Positions 1 to 8,800 of a DNA stretch of 64,000 nucleotides are shown piece after piece. The DNA lies in the NCBI RefSeq assembly GCF_000265465.1, contig NC_018016.1, positions 186,001-250,000 on the forward strand, in the 5' to 3' direction. Numbering within the stretch: the stretch's first letter is position 1; each line of letters starts with the position of its first letter. The position numbers were made by a program, and so were the translations under genes. The notes under the pieces were generated by a model, which did no database searches, had not been told where the DNA came from, and worked only from the letters and a program-made list of their open reading frames with translations. The DNA comes from Ornithobacterium rhinotracheale DSM 15997. GTDB lineage: Bacteria > Bacteroidota > Bacteroidia > Flavobacteriales > Weeksellaceae.

Positions 1-93
1 CAATTTTGCGTGTACAGAGAAAAAAATATAATAGACAAAAAATACGATAATCATTCAGATTTTATGGTTGATTATTTTAAGAAATTAAATTAA
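1..93 (+). CDS. C-terminal end of an unidentified protein (partial)
   Basis: Frame 1 is open from the first base to a TAA at 91-93, giving 30 residues of a hydrophilic tail ending in DYFKKLN. The stop lies only 8 bases before the ATG of the next gene, which suggests one operon. The fragment is too short to assign a family. M56/BlaR1-type peptidases can precede plug-repeat proteins in Bacteroidota, but nothing visible here proves that. It could also be a chance open frame. Confidence 0.45.
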   Translation, partial: QFCVYREKNIIDKKYDNHSDFMVDYFKKLN

Positions 94-101
94 TTAATAA
101 T

Positions 102-740
102 ATGAAAAAAATACTTTTATTATCAAGCATTATTTTTAGCAGTATTTGCTTTGGGCAAGATTTTAGAACACGAGAATTGCCGAGCAAGGATCTCCCAACA
201 GAACCAATTTATGTGCTAGACGGAAATGTAATTTCCAAAGATCAATTGAAAAAAGTCAGTTCATTTGTCCGAGTTTTAAAAGGACCCGAAGCACTTGCCA
301 TTTATGGTGCGCAAGCTAGATATGGAGTGATTTTTCTTACAGAACATATGGATTGGGGTAAAACACCTTTGATTTTACTTAGTGGAAAAGAAATTTCTAG
401 CGATGATTTTCTGAAATTGGATCAAAACGAAATTGAAAAAACTAATATCTTAAAAGGGAAAGAAGCCACCGATAAATATGGAGAAAAAGCAGAAAACGGC
501 GTGATTGAACTCACTGCCAAAAATAAAAAAGATCATTTCTACTTATGCCAATGCAGTGGTAAGGATAAGAATACCAAAAAACCCATTGTATTTTTAGACG
601 GGCAAGAAATTACACAAGATCAATTAGATAAACTTTCACCCGAAAACATTGAATCTTTTAAAATTTTAAAAGATCATGCCACTGATAAATATGGTGAAAG
701 AGCGAAATACGGCGTAATTGAAATTACAAGCAAAAAATAA
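102..740 (+). CDS. Secreted protein with three TonB-plug-like repeats
   Basis: 212 residues with a signal peptide (1 to about 18, cleavage after CFG). The mature part holds three copies of a roughly 47-52 residue unit at 35-81, 89-140 and 161-211. Each has a LDG- or LSG-type turn, a predicted helix, an ILK/VLK segment, then YG and GVI..T. This resembles the conserved core of the TonB-dependent receptor plug domain, but there is no barrel, no TonB box and no CarboxypepD-like domain. It is probably periplasmic or surface exposed. A CxC pair (149 and 151) lies in the spacer before repeat 3. The function is unknown. It could bind a barrel or TonB partner, or be a domestic duplication of a plug fragment. 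It may be cotranscribed with the partial gene upstream, and a strong hairpin follows. Confidence 0.8.
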   Translation: MKKILLLSSIIFSSICFGQDFRTRELPSKDLPTEPIYVLDGNVISKDQLKKVSSFVRVLKGPEALAIYGAQARYGVIFLTEHMDWGKTPLILLSGKEISSDDFLKLDQNEIEKTNILKGKEATDKYGEKAENGVIELTAKNKKDHFYLCQCSGKDKNTKKPIVFLDGQEITQDQLDKLSPENIESFKILKDHATDKYGERAKYGVIEITSKK

Positions 741-762
741 GAAAATAAAGTTCACTTAAAAA

Positions 763-797
763 AAACCGCCCGTGATAATCATTATCACGAGCGGTTT
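763..797. terminator. Bidirectional terminator between convergent genes
   Basis: A 16-bp stem with one symmetrical mismatch (AAACCGC, then CGTGATAAT) closes on a single-base loop and is flanked by A-runs on the left and T-runs on the right. It serves the plug-repeat gene on plus and the CD225 gene on minus. Confidence 0.85.
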
Positions 798-805
798 AAT
801 TTTTT

Positions 806-1147
806 TTATTGATTTTGCTGTTGCATTTTCTGGTTAATTTCATCCAAGGCTTGCTGAAACAATTCTGGGTGAAATTTATAAACATATGCTACCATAATCA
901 TTAAAAATACCGAAAGTATAATAAGCCCAAAAGATAAAACTCTTGAAATTCTCTTATAGCGATAGGCTTCTACATACTGTGCCGCTTTATAAGCTTTATT
1001 ATAACGCATGGCAAAAAAAGATGCTGTAAAACCAATCAACAATCCAAAAATCCCGCATGTAAGCACCCCCAAGACACTTGCAACAATAGCAAGCGTTAAA
1101 TAATTTTCCTTGGGTGGCGGGTTAAAATTCTTATTAATTTCCTCCAT
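806..1147 (-). CDS. CD225/dispanin-family small membrane protein
   Basis: 113 residues. A short proline-bearing N-terminus (FNPPPKENY) leads into a hydrophobic segment at about 16-40, a basic/aromatic loop with alternating Y, K and A residues (about 49-65), and a second hydrophobic segment (67-91), with a Q-rich hydrophilic tail. The order PP-x-NYLTLAIVASVLG, cytoplasmic loop, second helix is the CD225/dispanin layout shared by bacterial DUF4190-like proteins. Bacterial members have no settled function. The gene starts 11 bases after the stop of the upstream NupG-like gene, so they are probably cotranscribed. The family call is good and the role is unknown. Confidence 0.75.
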   Translation of the reverse strand: MEEINKNFNPPPKENYLTLAIVASVLGVLTCGIFGLLIGFTASFFAMRYNKAYKAAQYVEAYRYKRISRVLSFGLIILSVFLMIMVAYVYKFHPELFQQALDEINQKMQQQNQ

Positions 1148-1158
1148 TTATTTCAATT

Positions 1159-2415
1159 TTAAAGTGCATTTGCCACTTCTTGTGGGTTATGTTTATGTTT
1201 AAACATAATTGCAAACAAGATAGCTACTACAAGCGAATAAGCCGAGAATACGAGCCATACATCATGCCACAGGATTTCGCCGTTTGGCAAAGTGTAAAAT
1301 TGCTCGATAAGCCAACCAGAAATGGTACTACCTAAAATAGCCCCAATTCCATTAGTCATCATCATAAATAAACCTTGAGCCGATGAACGAATTTTCTCGC
1401 TAGTAGTATTTTCCACGAAAAGTGAACCCGAAATATTGAAGAAATCGAATGCCATACCATACACAATGTTGGACAATAAAATCAACACAAATCCGAATCC
1501 TGCAGGCTCGCCATAAGCAAAGAACCCAAATCGCAACACCCAAGCGAGCATACTCATGAGCATTACTTTCTTAATTCCGAATTTCTTTAAAAAGAATGGA
1601 ATGGCTAAAATAAAGAACACCTCAGAAATTTGTGAAATCGACATAATCACGGTCGAAAATCTCACCACAGCACTATTGGCATATTCTGGATTGTTTCCAA
1701 AATCCGACAAGAAAATATCGCCATAAGCATTTGTTAATTGAAGTGCCGCACCGAGCAACATCGAGAATACAAAGAACAATGCCATTTTATAATTTTTAAA
1801 TAATCTAAAGGCATTTAGTCCTAATTTCTCTGACCAGCTTGCGTTTTTCGGGATTAAGTTTTGAGGCGGGCATTTTGGTAAAGTAAATGAATAAAGCCCT
1901 AGCACCAATGCCACTGCTCCCGCTATATAGAATTGATTTTCTGAGGCTTTATTCCCAGTTAAATTAGTAAGCCACATGGCTGCGATAAAACCAATTGTTC
2001 CAAAAACACGAATCGATGGAAATTCCTTCACAACATCGTAGCCATCTCTTTTGAGCAAACTATAAGCAATTGAGTTTGAGAATGCAATTGTGGGCATGTA
2101 AAAAATCATTGCCAAAAGCATTAACCAGAAAAATGCCGTAGGGCTTACCATACTTGGCAACAAAAATAAAGTTCCTGCATATAAAATGTGCAAAGCTCCG
2201 TATAACTTTTCCGCATTGATCCATCGGTCTGCCACAATCCCCATCAAAGTGGGCATAAATAGCGAAGCAATTCCCATGGTTGAGAAAACAGCACCGAACT
2301 CCGCTGCGTTCCAATGTTTTGTCCCAAACCAAAAGTTTGCCATAGTAATAAGCCAAGCTCCCCAAACAAAAAACTGTAAAAAACTGATTAATATTAATTT
2401 AGTCTTTGTCCCCAT
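1159..2415 (-). CDS. nupG: NupG-type nucleoside:H+ symporter (MFS)
   Basis: 418 residues and about 12 hydrophobic segments. The N-terminus (FLQFFVWGAW, then FSTMGIASLFMPTLMGIVADRW) matches the nucleoside permease NupG/XapB branch of the major facilitator superfamily closely, including the GIVADRW loop motif between helices 2 and 3. It would import nucleosides with protons across the inner membrane. The gene is 17 bases after the bifunctional-nuclease gene and 11 before the CD225 gene, so the three may form one transcript. Linking a nuclease-family protein with nucleoside uptake suggests salvage, but that is inference. Substrate range cannot be read from sequence. Confidence 0.88.
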   Translation of the reverse strand: MGTKTKLILISFLQFFVWGAWLITMANFWFGTKHWNAAEFGAVFSTMGIASLFMPTLMGIVADRWINAEKLYGALHILYAGTLFLLPSMVSPTAFFWLMLLAMIFYMPTIAFSNSIAYSLLKRDGYDVVKEFPSIRVFGTIGFIAAMWLTNLTGNKASENQFYIAGAVALVLGLYSFTLPKCPPQNLIPKNASWSEKLGLNAFRLFKNYKMALFFVFSMLLGAALQLTNAYGDIFLSDFGNNPEYANSAVVRFSTVIMSISQISEVFFILAIPFFLKKFGIKKVMLMSMLAWVLRFGFFAYGEPAGFGFVLILLSNIVYGMAFDFFNISGSLFVENTTSEKIRSSAQGLFMMMTNGIGAILGSTISGWLIEQFYTLPNGEILWHDVWLVFSAYSLVVAILFAIMFKHKHNPQEVANAL

Positions 2416-2432
2416 GATATTATATTGTTCTA

Positions 2433-3179
2433 TTATTTTGAATTTTCTCTTCTTTTAAGTTCTTCTACCACCATTCCTGCAAATTCATAATCTTCATGAC
2501 TGATTGCAATATTTTTTAAGCCTTCTAAATCATTGTTATTAAAAGTTCCCCATGACATGTTTCCAAAAGGAAGTTTGTCCATCGTTTCTTTTATAAATTT
2601 ATAAGAATAAGCTAAAGTTTTTTCGTCCATATCTTTTTGGCGGATATCGCTTGGGCTGGGCGTATTTGCCACCTCTTCGATCACCTCCTCTATGGTTTGT
2701 TCTATTTTATCTTGGATTTCATCCAGCTCAGATTCCTCTTCTTCTACTTCCTCATCTTCCACAATTTTAAACTCCACGCCTGCCTGCTGCACCACTTGCT
2801 GATACGCAAAAATAGGAGCCTCCACTCGTAATCCAAGTGCTATGGCATCTGATGTGCGCGAATCTAGTTCAAACAATTCTCCATTTTCTTTTTCGAAAAT
2901 TAAATTAGAAAAGAAAACACCTTCGTGAAATTTGTAAATAATCACCGACTTTAATTTTGCATTCATTCTTTGAATAAAGGTTACAAACAAATCATGTGTG
3001 AGTGGTCGTGGAGTGCTCAAATCTTTCTCGAGAGCCATCGCAATTGCCTGAGCCTCAAAATTTCCGATTACGATAGGAATTTTCTTTTGTGTTTCGTCTT
3101 CTTCTAAAATTAAAATATATGCCTCAGAATTGGCACTACTATAAGAGATTCCTCGTATACTAAGTTTTACTAAATCCAT
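2433..3179 (-). CDS. Bifunctional nuclease (DUF151) protein with C-terminal UVR-like motif
   Basis: 248 residues from the ATG at 3179. The frame is open a further 17 codons upstream, but that extension lacks family similarity. Residues 1 to about 135 form the DUF151/BFN domain (MDLVKLSIRGISYS at the start, then PIVIGNFEAQAIA and DSRTSDAIALGLR). A strongly acidic stretch at about 138-170 is likely coiled or disordered. The last about 30 residues (NIAISHEDYEFAGMVVEELKRR) look like a UvrB/UvrC (UVR) interaction helix pair. DUF151 proteins have reported DNase/RNase activity in plants and a related fold in Thermotoga. The role in Bacteroidota is not established. Confidence 0.85.
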   Translation of the reverse strand: MDLVKLSIRGISYSSANSEAYILILEEDETQKKIPIVIGNFEAQAIAMALEKDLSTPRPLTHDLFVTFIQRMNAKLKSVIIYKFHEGVFFSNLIFEKENGELFELDSRTSDAIALGLRVEAPIFAYQQVVQQAGVEFKIVEDEEVEEEESELDEIQDKIEQTIEEVIEEVANTPSPSDIRQKDMDEKTLAYSYKFIKETMDKLPFGNMSWGTFNNNDLEGLKNIAISHEDYEFAGMVVEELKRRENSK

Positions 3180-3208
3180 AATCAAGGGTAAATGTACTAA
3201 TTTTAATT

Positions 3209-3247
3209 GAAAAAAAAACCGAACAAGCAAATTTTGCCTATTCGGTT
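3209..3247 (-). terminator. Terminator of the etf operon
   Basis: Read on the minus strand, AACCGAA pairs with TTCGGTT, with an inner GCAA/TTGC stem, followed by a run of nine T. It lies between the etfA stop and the DUF151 gene start. Confidence 0.8.
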
Positions 3248-3284
3248 TGGGATTTTTATTTAAATCATTAAAAAATGTATTTTT

Positions 3285-4208
3285 TTAAGCTTTTAGCTTT
3301 CTTAAAGCCTCTGTAAGTTTTGGCAAAACCTCCATGGCATCGCCCACGATTCCATAATCTGCCGCTTTAAAGAATGGTGCCTCGGCATCGGTATTGATGA
3401 CCAAAATTCTTTTGGAAGCATTCACGCCCGCCAAATGCTGAATCGCTCCCGAAATTCCTGCAGCGATATATAAATTAGGTGCAATGTTTTTTCCCGTTTG
3501 CCCCACATGCTCGCTGTGTGGTCGCCAATCCATGTCTGAGACTGGTTTTGAACACGCTGTGGCAGCTCCTAGAACTTCGGCTAAATCTTCCAATAATTTA
3601 AAATTTTCGGCACTTTTGAGTCCACGCCCACCAGAAACCACAATTTCGGCAGTTTTTAAATCTTTGGCATTGCTTAAAGCTTCTACTTTTTCAACCGAGA
3701 TTTGGCTATTTTCAGCTGAAACGGCTCTATTTTCTACTTCGCCCGCTACGGGATTTTGTTTTAATTCAAAGGCATTTACAGCCAAACACAAAATATTGCA
3801 TTTAGCATCGCTTTCCACCTCCATAATTGCCTTGCCCGAAAATGCTTTACGCGCTACACGCAATGGCGACAATTGGCTAGGCTCGCTCACTACATTGGTA
3901 ATCAAAGCCGCACCACTTTTTGCCGCTAGTTGCGGGGCCAAATTCAGCCCTTGTGTGGCGTGCGACATAACGATAAAGTTAAACTGCTCGCAATCGATTT
4001 GCTTTGCAATAGTTTGTGCATCTATCGCTTGTTCTGATTGAAGATTGATCACTTTCTGTGCACCATATGCAAACAATTCTTCTGGCTGAATGGCGTTTAC
4101 GCAAAGGGCTGTAATTTCTTCGTTTAAATTTTGTGCATACGAAAGGGCTTCAAAAGCACTTTTTTTAAATTTCCCTTGATGGGTTTCTGCATATACTAAA
4201 ACTGACAT
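3285..4208 (-). CDS. etfA: Electron transfer flavoprotein alpha subunit
   Basis: 307 residues, a normal EtfA/FixB length. The N-terminal alpha/beta domain begins MSVLVYAETHQGKF. The C-terminal FAD domain carries VSGGRGLKSAENF (about 192) and the SDMDWRPHSEHVGQTGK...YIAAGISGAIQH stretch (about 222-257) that contacts FAD. With EtfB it takes electrons from acyl-CoA and other flavin dehydrogenases and passes them to ETF:quinone oxidoreductase. The start is 19 bases after the etfB stop, so they are one operon. A terminator follows. No partner dehydrogenase or quinone oxidoreductase gene is next to it. Confidence 0.96.
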   Translation of the reverse strand: MSVLVYAETHQGKFKKSAFEALSYAQNLNEEITALCVNAIQPEELFAYGAQKVINLQSEQAIDAQTIAKQIDCEQFNFIVMSHATQGLNLAPQLAAKSGAALITNVVSEPSQLSPLRVARKAFSGKAIMEVESDAKCNILCLAVNAFELKQNPVAGEVENRAVSAENSQISVEKVEALSNAKDLKTAEIVVSGGRGLKSAENFKLLEDLAEVLGAATACSKPVSDMDWRPHSEHVGQTGKNIAPNLYIAAGISGAIQHLAGVNASKRILVINTDAEAPFFKAADYGIVGDAMEVLPKLTEALRKLKA

Positions 4209-4227
4209 TCTAATTTTCTATTTAGGA

Positions 4228-4974
4228 TTAAAATAGTTTGGTATCTTTTCTTAAAAGTTCCACCAATTCATCTATGGCATTGGCATCAATCATTTTCACA
4301 GCACCGCGTGATGCTGGCGTGGTAAATTGTTCTACTTTTAAGTTTGAAGTCGTTTCGCTCGGTGCAATCACCTCTAGTTTTTTGCTACGAGCTTGCATAA
4401 TACCACGCATATTTGGGATTTTCAATTCGTTTTCAGCTACAATGCCGTTTTGTCCAGCAATTACGGCTGGTAGTTGCAATTTCAAATGCTGCACCTCGTC
4501 ATCGTTTTCTACTACGGCAATGGCTTCATTATCTTGCACATCCAAGCCCTCGCAATTGTTAGCAAAAGGTATTTCAAGCAAAGCTGCCACAGTTGCTGGC
4601 ACTACGCCACCATTATAATCAATTGATTCTTTTCCTGCTAAAATTAAATCAAAATTTTGTTCTTTTACCACTCGGGCAATTTCTTGGGCAGTAGCCAATG
4701 AGTCGCTCGGCTCGGTATCCACACGCATTGCTACATCGGCACCCATTGCCAAGGCTTTGCGCAACACAGGCTCACACGAAGCATCGCCTACCGATAATAC
4801 ACTTATTTGTGCTCCGTTTTTTTCTTTTAATTGAAGGGCTTTGGACAATGAATATTCATCGTGAGGATTGATTACGAATTGAATTCCTGTTTTGTCAAAA
4901 GATTTTCCGTCGGGCGAAAAATTGATTTTTGAGGTAGTATCAGGAACGCTACTTATACAAACTAATATATTCAT
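4228..4974 (-). CDS. etfB: Electron transfer flavoprotein beta subunit
   Basis: 248 residues starting at the ATG at 4974 (MNILVCISSVPDTTSKI, the usual EtfB start). A 14-codon upstream extension to 5016 is rejected because a Bacteroidota promoter core lies at 5014-5021, which would put the transcript start downstream of it. The AMP-binding region includes NPHDEYSLSKALQLKE and the AGKESIDYNGGVVPATVAALL loop (about 117-137). It forms the heterodimer with EtfA, encoded immediately downstream. Confidence 0.96.
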   Translation of the reverse strand: MNILVCISSVPDTTSKINFSPDGKSFDKTGIQFVINPHDEYSLSKALQLKEKNGAQISVLSVGDASCEPVLRKALAMGADVAMRVDTEPSDSLATAQEIARVVKEQNFDLILAGKESIDYNGGVVPATVAALLEIPFANNCEGLDVQDNEAIAVVENDDEVQHLKLQLPAVIAGQNGIVAENELKIPNMRGIMQARSKKLEVIAPSETTSNLKVEQFTTPASRGAVKMIDANAIDELVELLRKDTKLF

Positions 4975-5013
4975 TTTTTGTATCTTTTCTACTTTTGATA
5001 TATTTTCGATCGG

Positions 5014-5021
5014 CAAAGATA
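5014..5021 (-). promoter_or_regulatory. Promoter -7 element of etfBA
   Basis: The minus-strand sequence TATCTTTG fits the Bacteroidota TAnnTTTG consensus. It implies transcription starting about 5005-5010, which decides in favour of the etfB start at 4974. Confidence 0.65.
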
Positions 5022-5126
5022 CAATTTCTATTACAGAATTGCTTAAAAAATGGAATTATGTCAGTTTTTTAGTTAAAATTTAAAATCGATTTTTGATGGT
5101 TTTTGGGCTAAAAATTCATCTAAATT

Positions 5127-5822
5127 CTATTTTTTCTTTCTAGGTTTTAGTTTTTTCATGCGTTCAAATTGTGCTTTCATTTTTTGTTCAGAGCTTAAAT
5201 AAAACAACGGAATGTGCCAATGATATTTAATGGAAAAATGACGAATTCCAAACACGACAAGCACCGTAACAAGCTGAACGACTGGATTCTTTAATCCAAA
5301 AAAATGAGCTAAAAGCAAATATAGAAACGCTCCAATAATGCAGGCGATGGCATAAATTTCTTCTCTGAGCAACAGCGGAATACGATTGATTAAAACATCG
5401 CGCAACAATCCGCCAAAACAGCCCGTAATGGTTCCAAGTGCTACGCAAATCAGAGGCGAAAATCCTAAAACTAAGCCTTTTTCGAGCCCTACAATTGTGA
5501 AAAGCCCCAGTCCAAGCGAATCAAAAACAAAAAGTGTTACTTTGAAATTATGCTCCAGCGATTTAAAAAACATCGCGGCAGCACAACTGAGCACCGTAAT
5601 CAAACAAATTCGCAAATCTGTCATCCAGAAAACGGGCACATCGAGCAACAAGTCGCGAATCGTTCCGCCCCCTACCGCCGTGGCAAAAGCAATGATGAGC
5701 ACCCCAAACGGATCGAGCCTGCTTTGCATAGCGGCAAATGCGCCCGACATGGCAAATGAGATGGTTCCTACGATTTCTATAAACAGCGTTACATTGGCAG
5801 AAATTTCTGGCGAAAAAAACAT
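5127..5822 (-). CDS. TRIC/UPF0126 family membrane protein (YicG-like)
   Basis: 231 residues and seven hydrophobic segments. Two related halves each carry the family's glycine-rich kink and charged loop: AVGGGTIRDLLLD in the first half and GCFGGLLRDVLINRIPLLLREE in the second. This is the UPF0126 family, whose bacterial and archaeal members are homologues of eukaryotic trimeric intracellular cation channels. It likely conducts monovalent cations across the inner membrane. The last about 20 residues are strongly basic (KKLKPRKKK). It stands alone between the etf promoter and the helicase gene. Confidence 0.88.
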   Translation of the reverse strand: MFFSPEISANVTLFIEIVGTISFAMSGAFAAMQSRLDPFGVLIIAFATAVGGGTIRDLLLDVPVFWMTDLRICLITVLSCAAAMFFKSLEHNFKVTLFVFDSLGLGLFTIVGLEKGLVLGFSPLICVALGTITGCFGGLLRDVLINRIPLLLREEIYAIACIIGAFLYLLLAHFFGLKNPVVQLVTVLVVFGIRHFSIKYHWHIPLFYLSSEQKMKAQFERMKKLKPRKKK

Positions 5823-5881
5823 AGTTTATTTTTAAATTTTTGCAAAGGTTAAAAAAATAATTGAAAGCCGTATAGCCTTTT

Positions 5882-8800
5882 TTAGTCTACTTCTAAGATT
5901 TCTGTGTCTTTTGAGAGGTAAACTAAATAAGCGTGCGCGACATCTACCTTTAGCTCAGATAAAAATTGCTTGTATTCTTGGATTTGCAAAATATGTTCTT
6001 CGGATTTTTCGCCCGTTTTATAATCAATTAGATACCAGCCTTTTTCAGTTTTCACCAAACGGTCTGGACGGAAAATCTTACCCGTTTTTGAAATAAAATC
6101 TCGCTCGTTGAGCACTGTGTGATGCTCGTAAGCTTCTTTTAATTCTGGCTTGGTTAAAAGCTGATGAATTTGTGATTGCAGAACTTGTTTTTCTTTTTGA
6201 TCAATAAAGCCATTTCGCTCATAATCGTTAAGCACCGCCTCCACCTCTTCTTTGTACTGAATACGCTCTAGCACAGCATGGATTTTTTTACCATAATCCT
6301 GCAACTCTCTCTGGCGTACATCCCACATCTTGGAATGTTCGCTACTGATACGCACTTTTTCTTTCCAATCGTTGTACTTTAAGGGATAAAAAACAGTGTT
6401 GTCCTCAGATTTATATTCTTTTTTAGGACTTACTTTTTCTGGCTCTCCTACGCAATATTCTGCTTCTGCAGTGCCCACTTTTGAGTTCATGTATTCATCA
6501 AGAATCTCACTAAATGAGAAAGAATCATATTTTTTCTGTGTTTTGATGTACATATACAGCTGCTCCTCGGCACGCGTAGTGGCTACATAAAATTTATTGA
6601 TTTGATCCATTTCGGATTCTTGCACATCTTTCTGAACAATATTTGCCATCTCATCGGGCAAATGCTCTACCACGCCTTTTAGCGGATTGGTTTTATTTAC
6701 ATAAAAATGATTGAATTTCCCTTCTTTTAGCGGAATCCATAATCCGTGATCCTTGATATCTAACTTAGTATAAGGCAAAAACACCACGGGAAATTGCAAT
6801 CCTTTGGATTTATGTATAGTCATGATTTTCACGGCATTTACGCCACTTGGCACAGCAATGCTTTTTCTATCGCCACGCTCGTCCCAATAGGCGATAAACG
6901 CTTGGGCAGAAGATTCGTTTTGGGTTTGAAATTTTAAAATTTCATCTAAAAAATTTAAAACATATTCCTGGTTTTGCGCTTCGATTCCCAGTGCGGCAAT
7001 CGTTTTCTCGGTCTGGTCATACAGCGAATTCATTTTTTGATTTAAATGAGACAAATCGACCGAAACTTTTGCCAATTCTGCAATGAATTGATAAAACGGA
7101 ACGCGTAATACATGCAAAGAAAATTCCGTGAAATCTGAAACCTTCAGCTTTTTCATGCTTTTTAAATTCAGCAATAAATCGGCTCGGAATTTATGATTTT
7201 CGGTATCGGTAGTAAGTCTTAAAACCGATAAAATCAATTGAATTTCTGGATTATTAATGAGCAATAAAGCTTCATCAGAAAGCACTGCTATTTCGTTTTC
7301 TTGCAAAAATTCAGCAATGCGATTGGCCTCTTTGTTGGTATTGACCAAAACGGTTAAATCCCTAAGCTCGTAGCCTTTAGCCAAACAATTTTTCATTTTA
7401 GCTAAAAGATCTTCTAGCACATAATCGTTGTAATTTTTGGTATCGCCTTTTTCAATCGTAATGCGTTTTATGCAAACATAGCCTCCTTTTTTGTGATTGA
7501 TTTTCTGTTCGTTGCCTTGGATATAAATATTTTTAAAACCTTCGTTTTGTATAAATTTATTGGCTACAAAGGTGTAAAAATCATTATTAAACTCGATGAT
7601 TTCGTGATAGCTACGCCAGTTTTTATCTAAATTTTCTACCGAAACATTGCCATAAAATTCATTGCCTTGATTGATTAAACCAATCATCAAATCTGGGTTT
7701 CCTCCACGAAATCGATAAATCGATTGTTTCGGGTCGCCCACTAGCATTAGCGTATCGCCTTGTGCCAAAGCATTTTCTACCAATGGCTGTAAATTGCTCC
7801 ACTGTATGCTCGAAGTGTCTTGAAACTCATCGATGAAATAATGGCGGTATTTGGTTCCGATTTTTTCATAAATAAACGGAGTGGGCTGCGATTGTAAATT
7901 CTCGTTGATGATTTTATTGAACTCAGAAATCAACATCACATTGCCTTCGCTTTCAATCTGCGAAAGATTTTTCTCGATTTCGTTGTAGAGCGACATGGTA
8001 TTTATACTACCATACACAGCATTGCATACTTGTAGGCGAACGATTTTGGCTTTAATCTGCTCAACGGCTTCCTCAATTTTTGGAAAAATCTCTTCGATTC
8101 TATCCACCGCCGATGCCGACGCCGATGAAGAACCTAACTTTCTGCCTTCTAAAATATCGTTGTGCGTCTTGGTAGGAAAATCCATTTTTCCGTTCAAAAT
8201 TTTAGTAAAAAAGGATAAAATGCCCCTACTTCCGCCACTAAAATCTTTGGGTGCTAGATTTTGCTCCTCGACCAAATTTAGGATTTCGGTGCATTTTTCA
8301 GTAAAAAAATCCTGAATTTCATTGATTTCCGTAATGAGTTTACCTCGAAATTCAACTAAATCTTTTAATTCTAACCGACCGATTTCTCTCATGTATTCTA
8401 GGAAATGATCGGCATATAAATGCGAGGCGTTGCTTTTTAATTCTTCTGAAATATCCCAACTTTTATCTCGGGCTAAATTTTCGGTTGCTGCCTGCGTAAT
8501 GATTTTGCTTAAATGCTGATTGTTTTGCAAATCGGCGTAGAGCAAATCCACCGCTTCGCCCATTAATTGAGAAGTATCTAGCTCCACATCAAAGTTAGAC
8601 GATAAGCCCAAATCGGTAGCAAAGGCACGCATAAGCCTTAAATTAAATGTGTCTATCGTGCTCACCGAAAACAGGGAATAATTATGCAAAATATCGCTTA
8701 AAACAGCTCCGCTACGCTCCTGAATTTCTTCTTTAGAAATATTTAAATGCTCCTGAATACTTGCTAATTCGGGTTCAGAAATTTTGCCATTTCGCCACTC

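Noticed and set aside
3484-4041. 185-codon plus-strand ORF opposite etfA
   Set aside because: It is antisense to a strongly supported gene, has Ser/Leu-rich shadow composition and no promoter.
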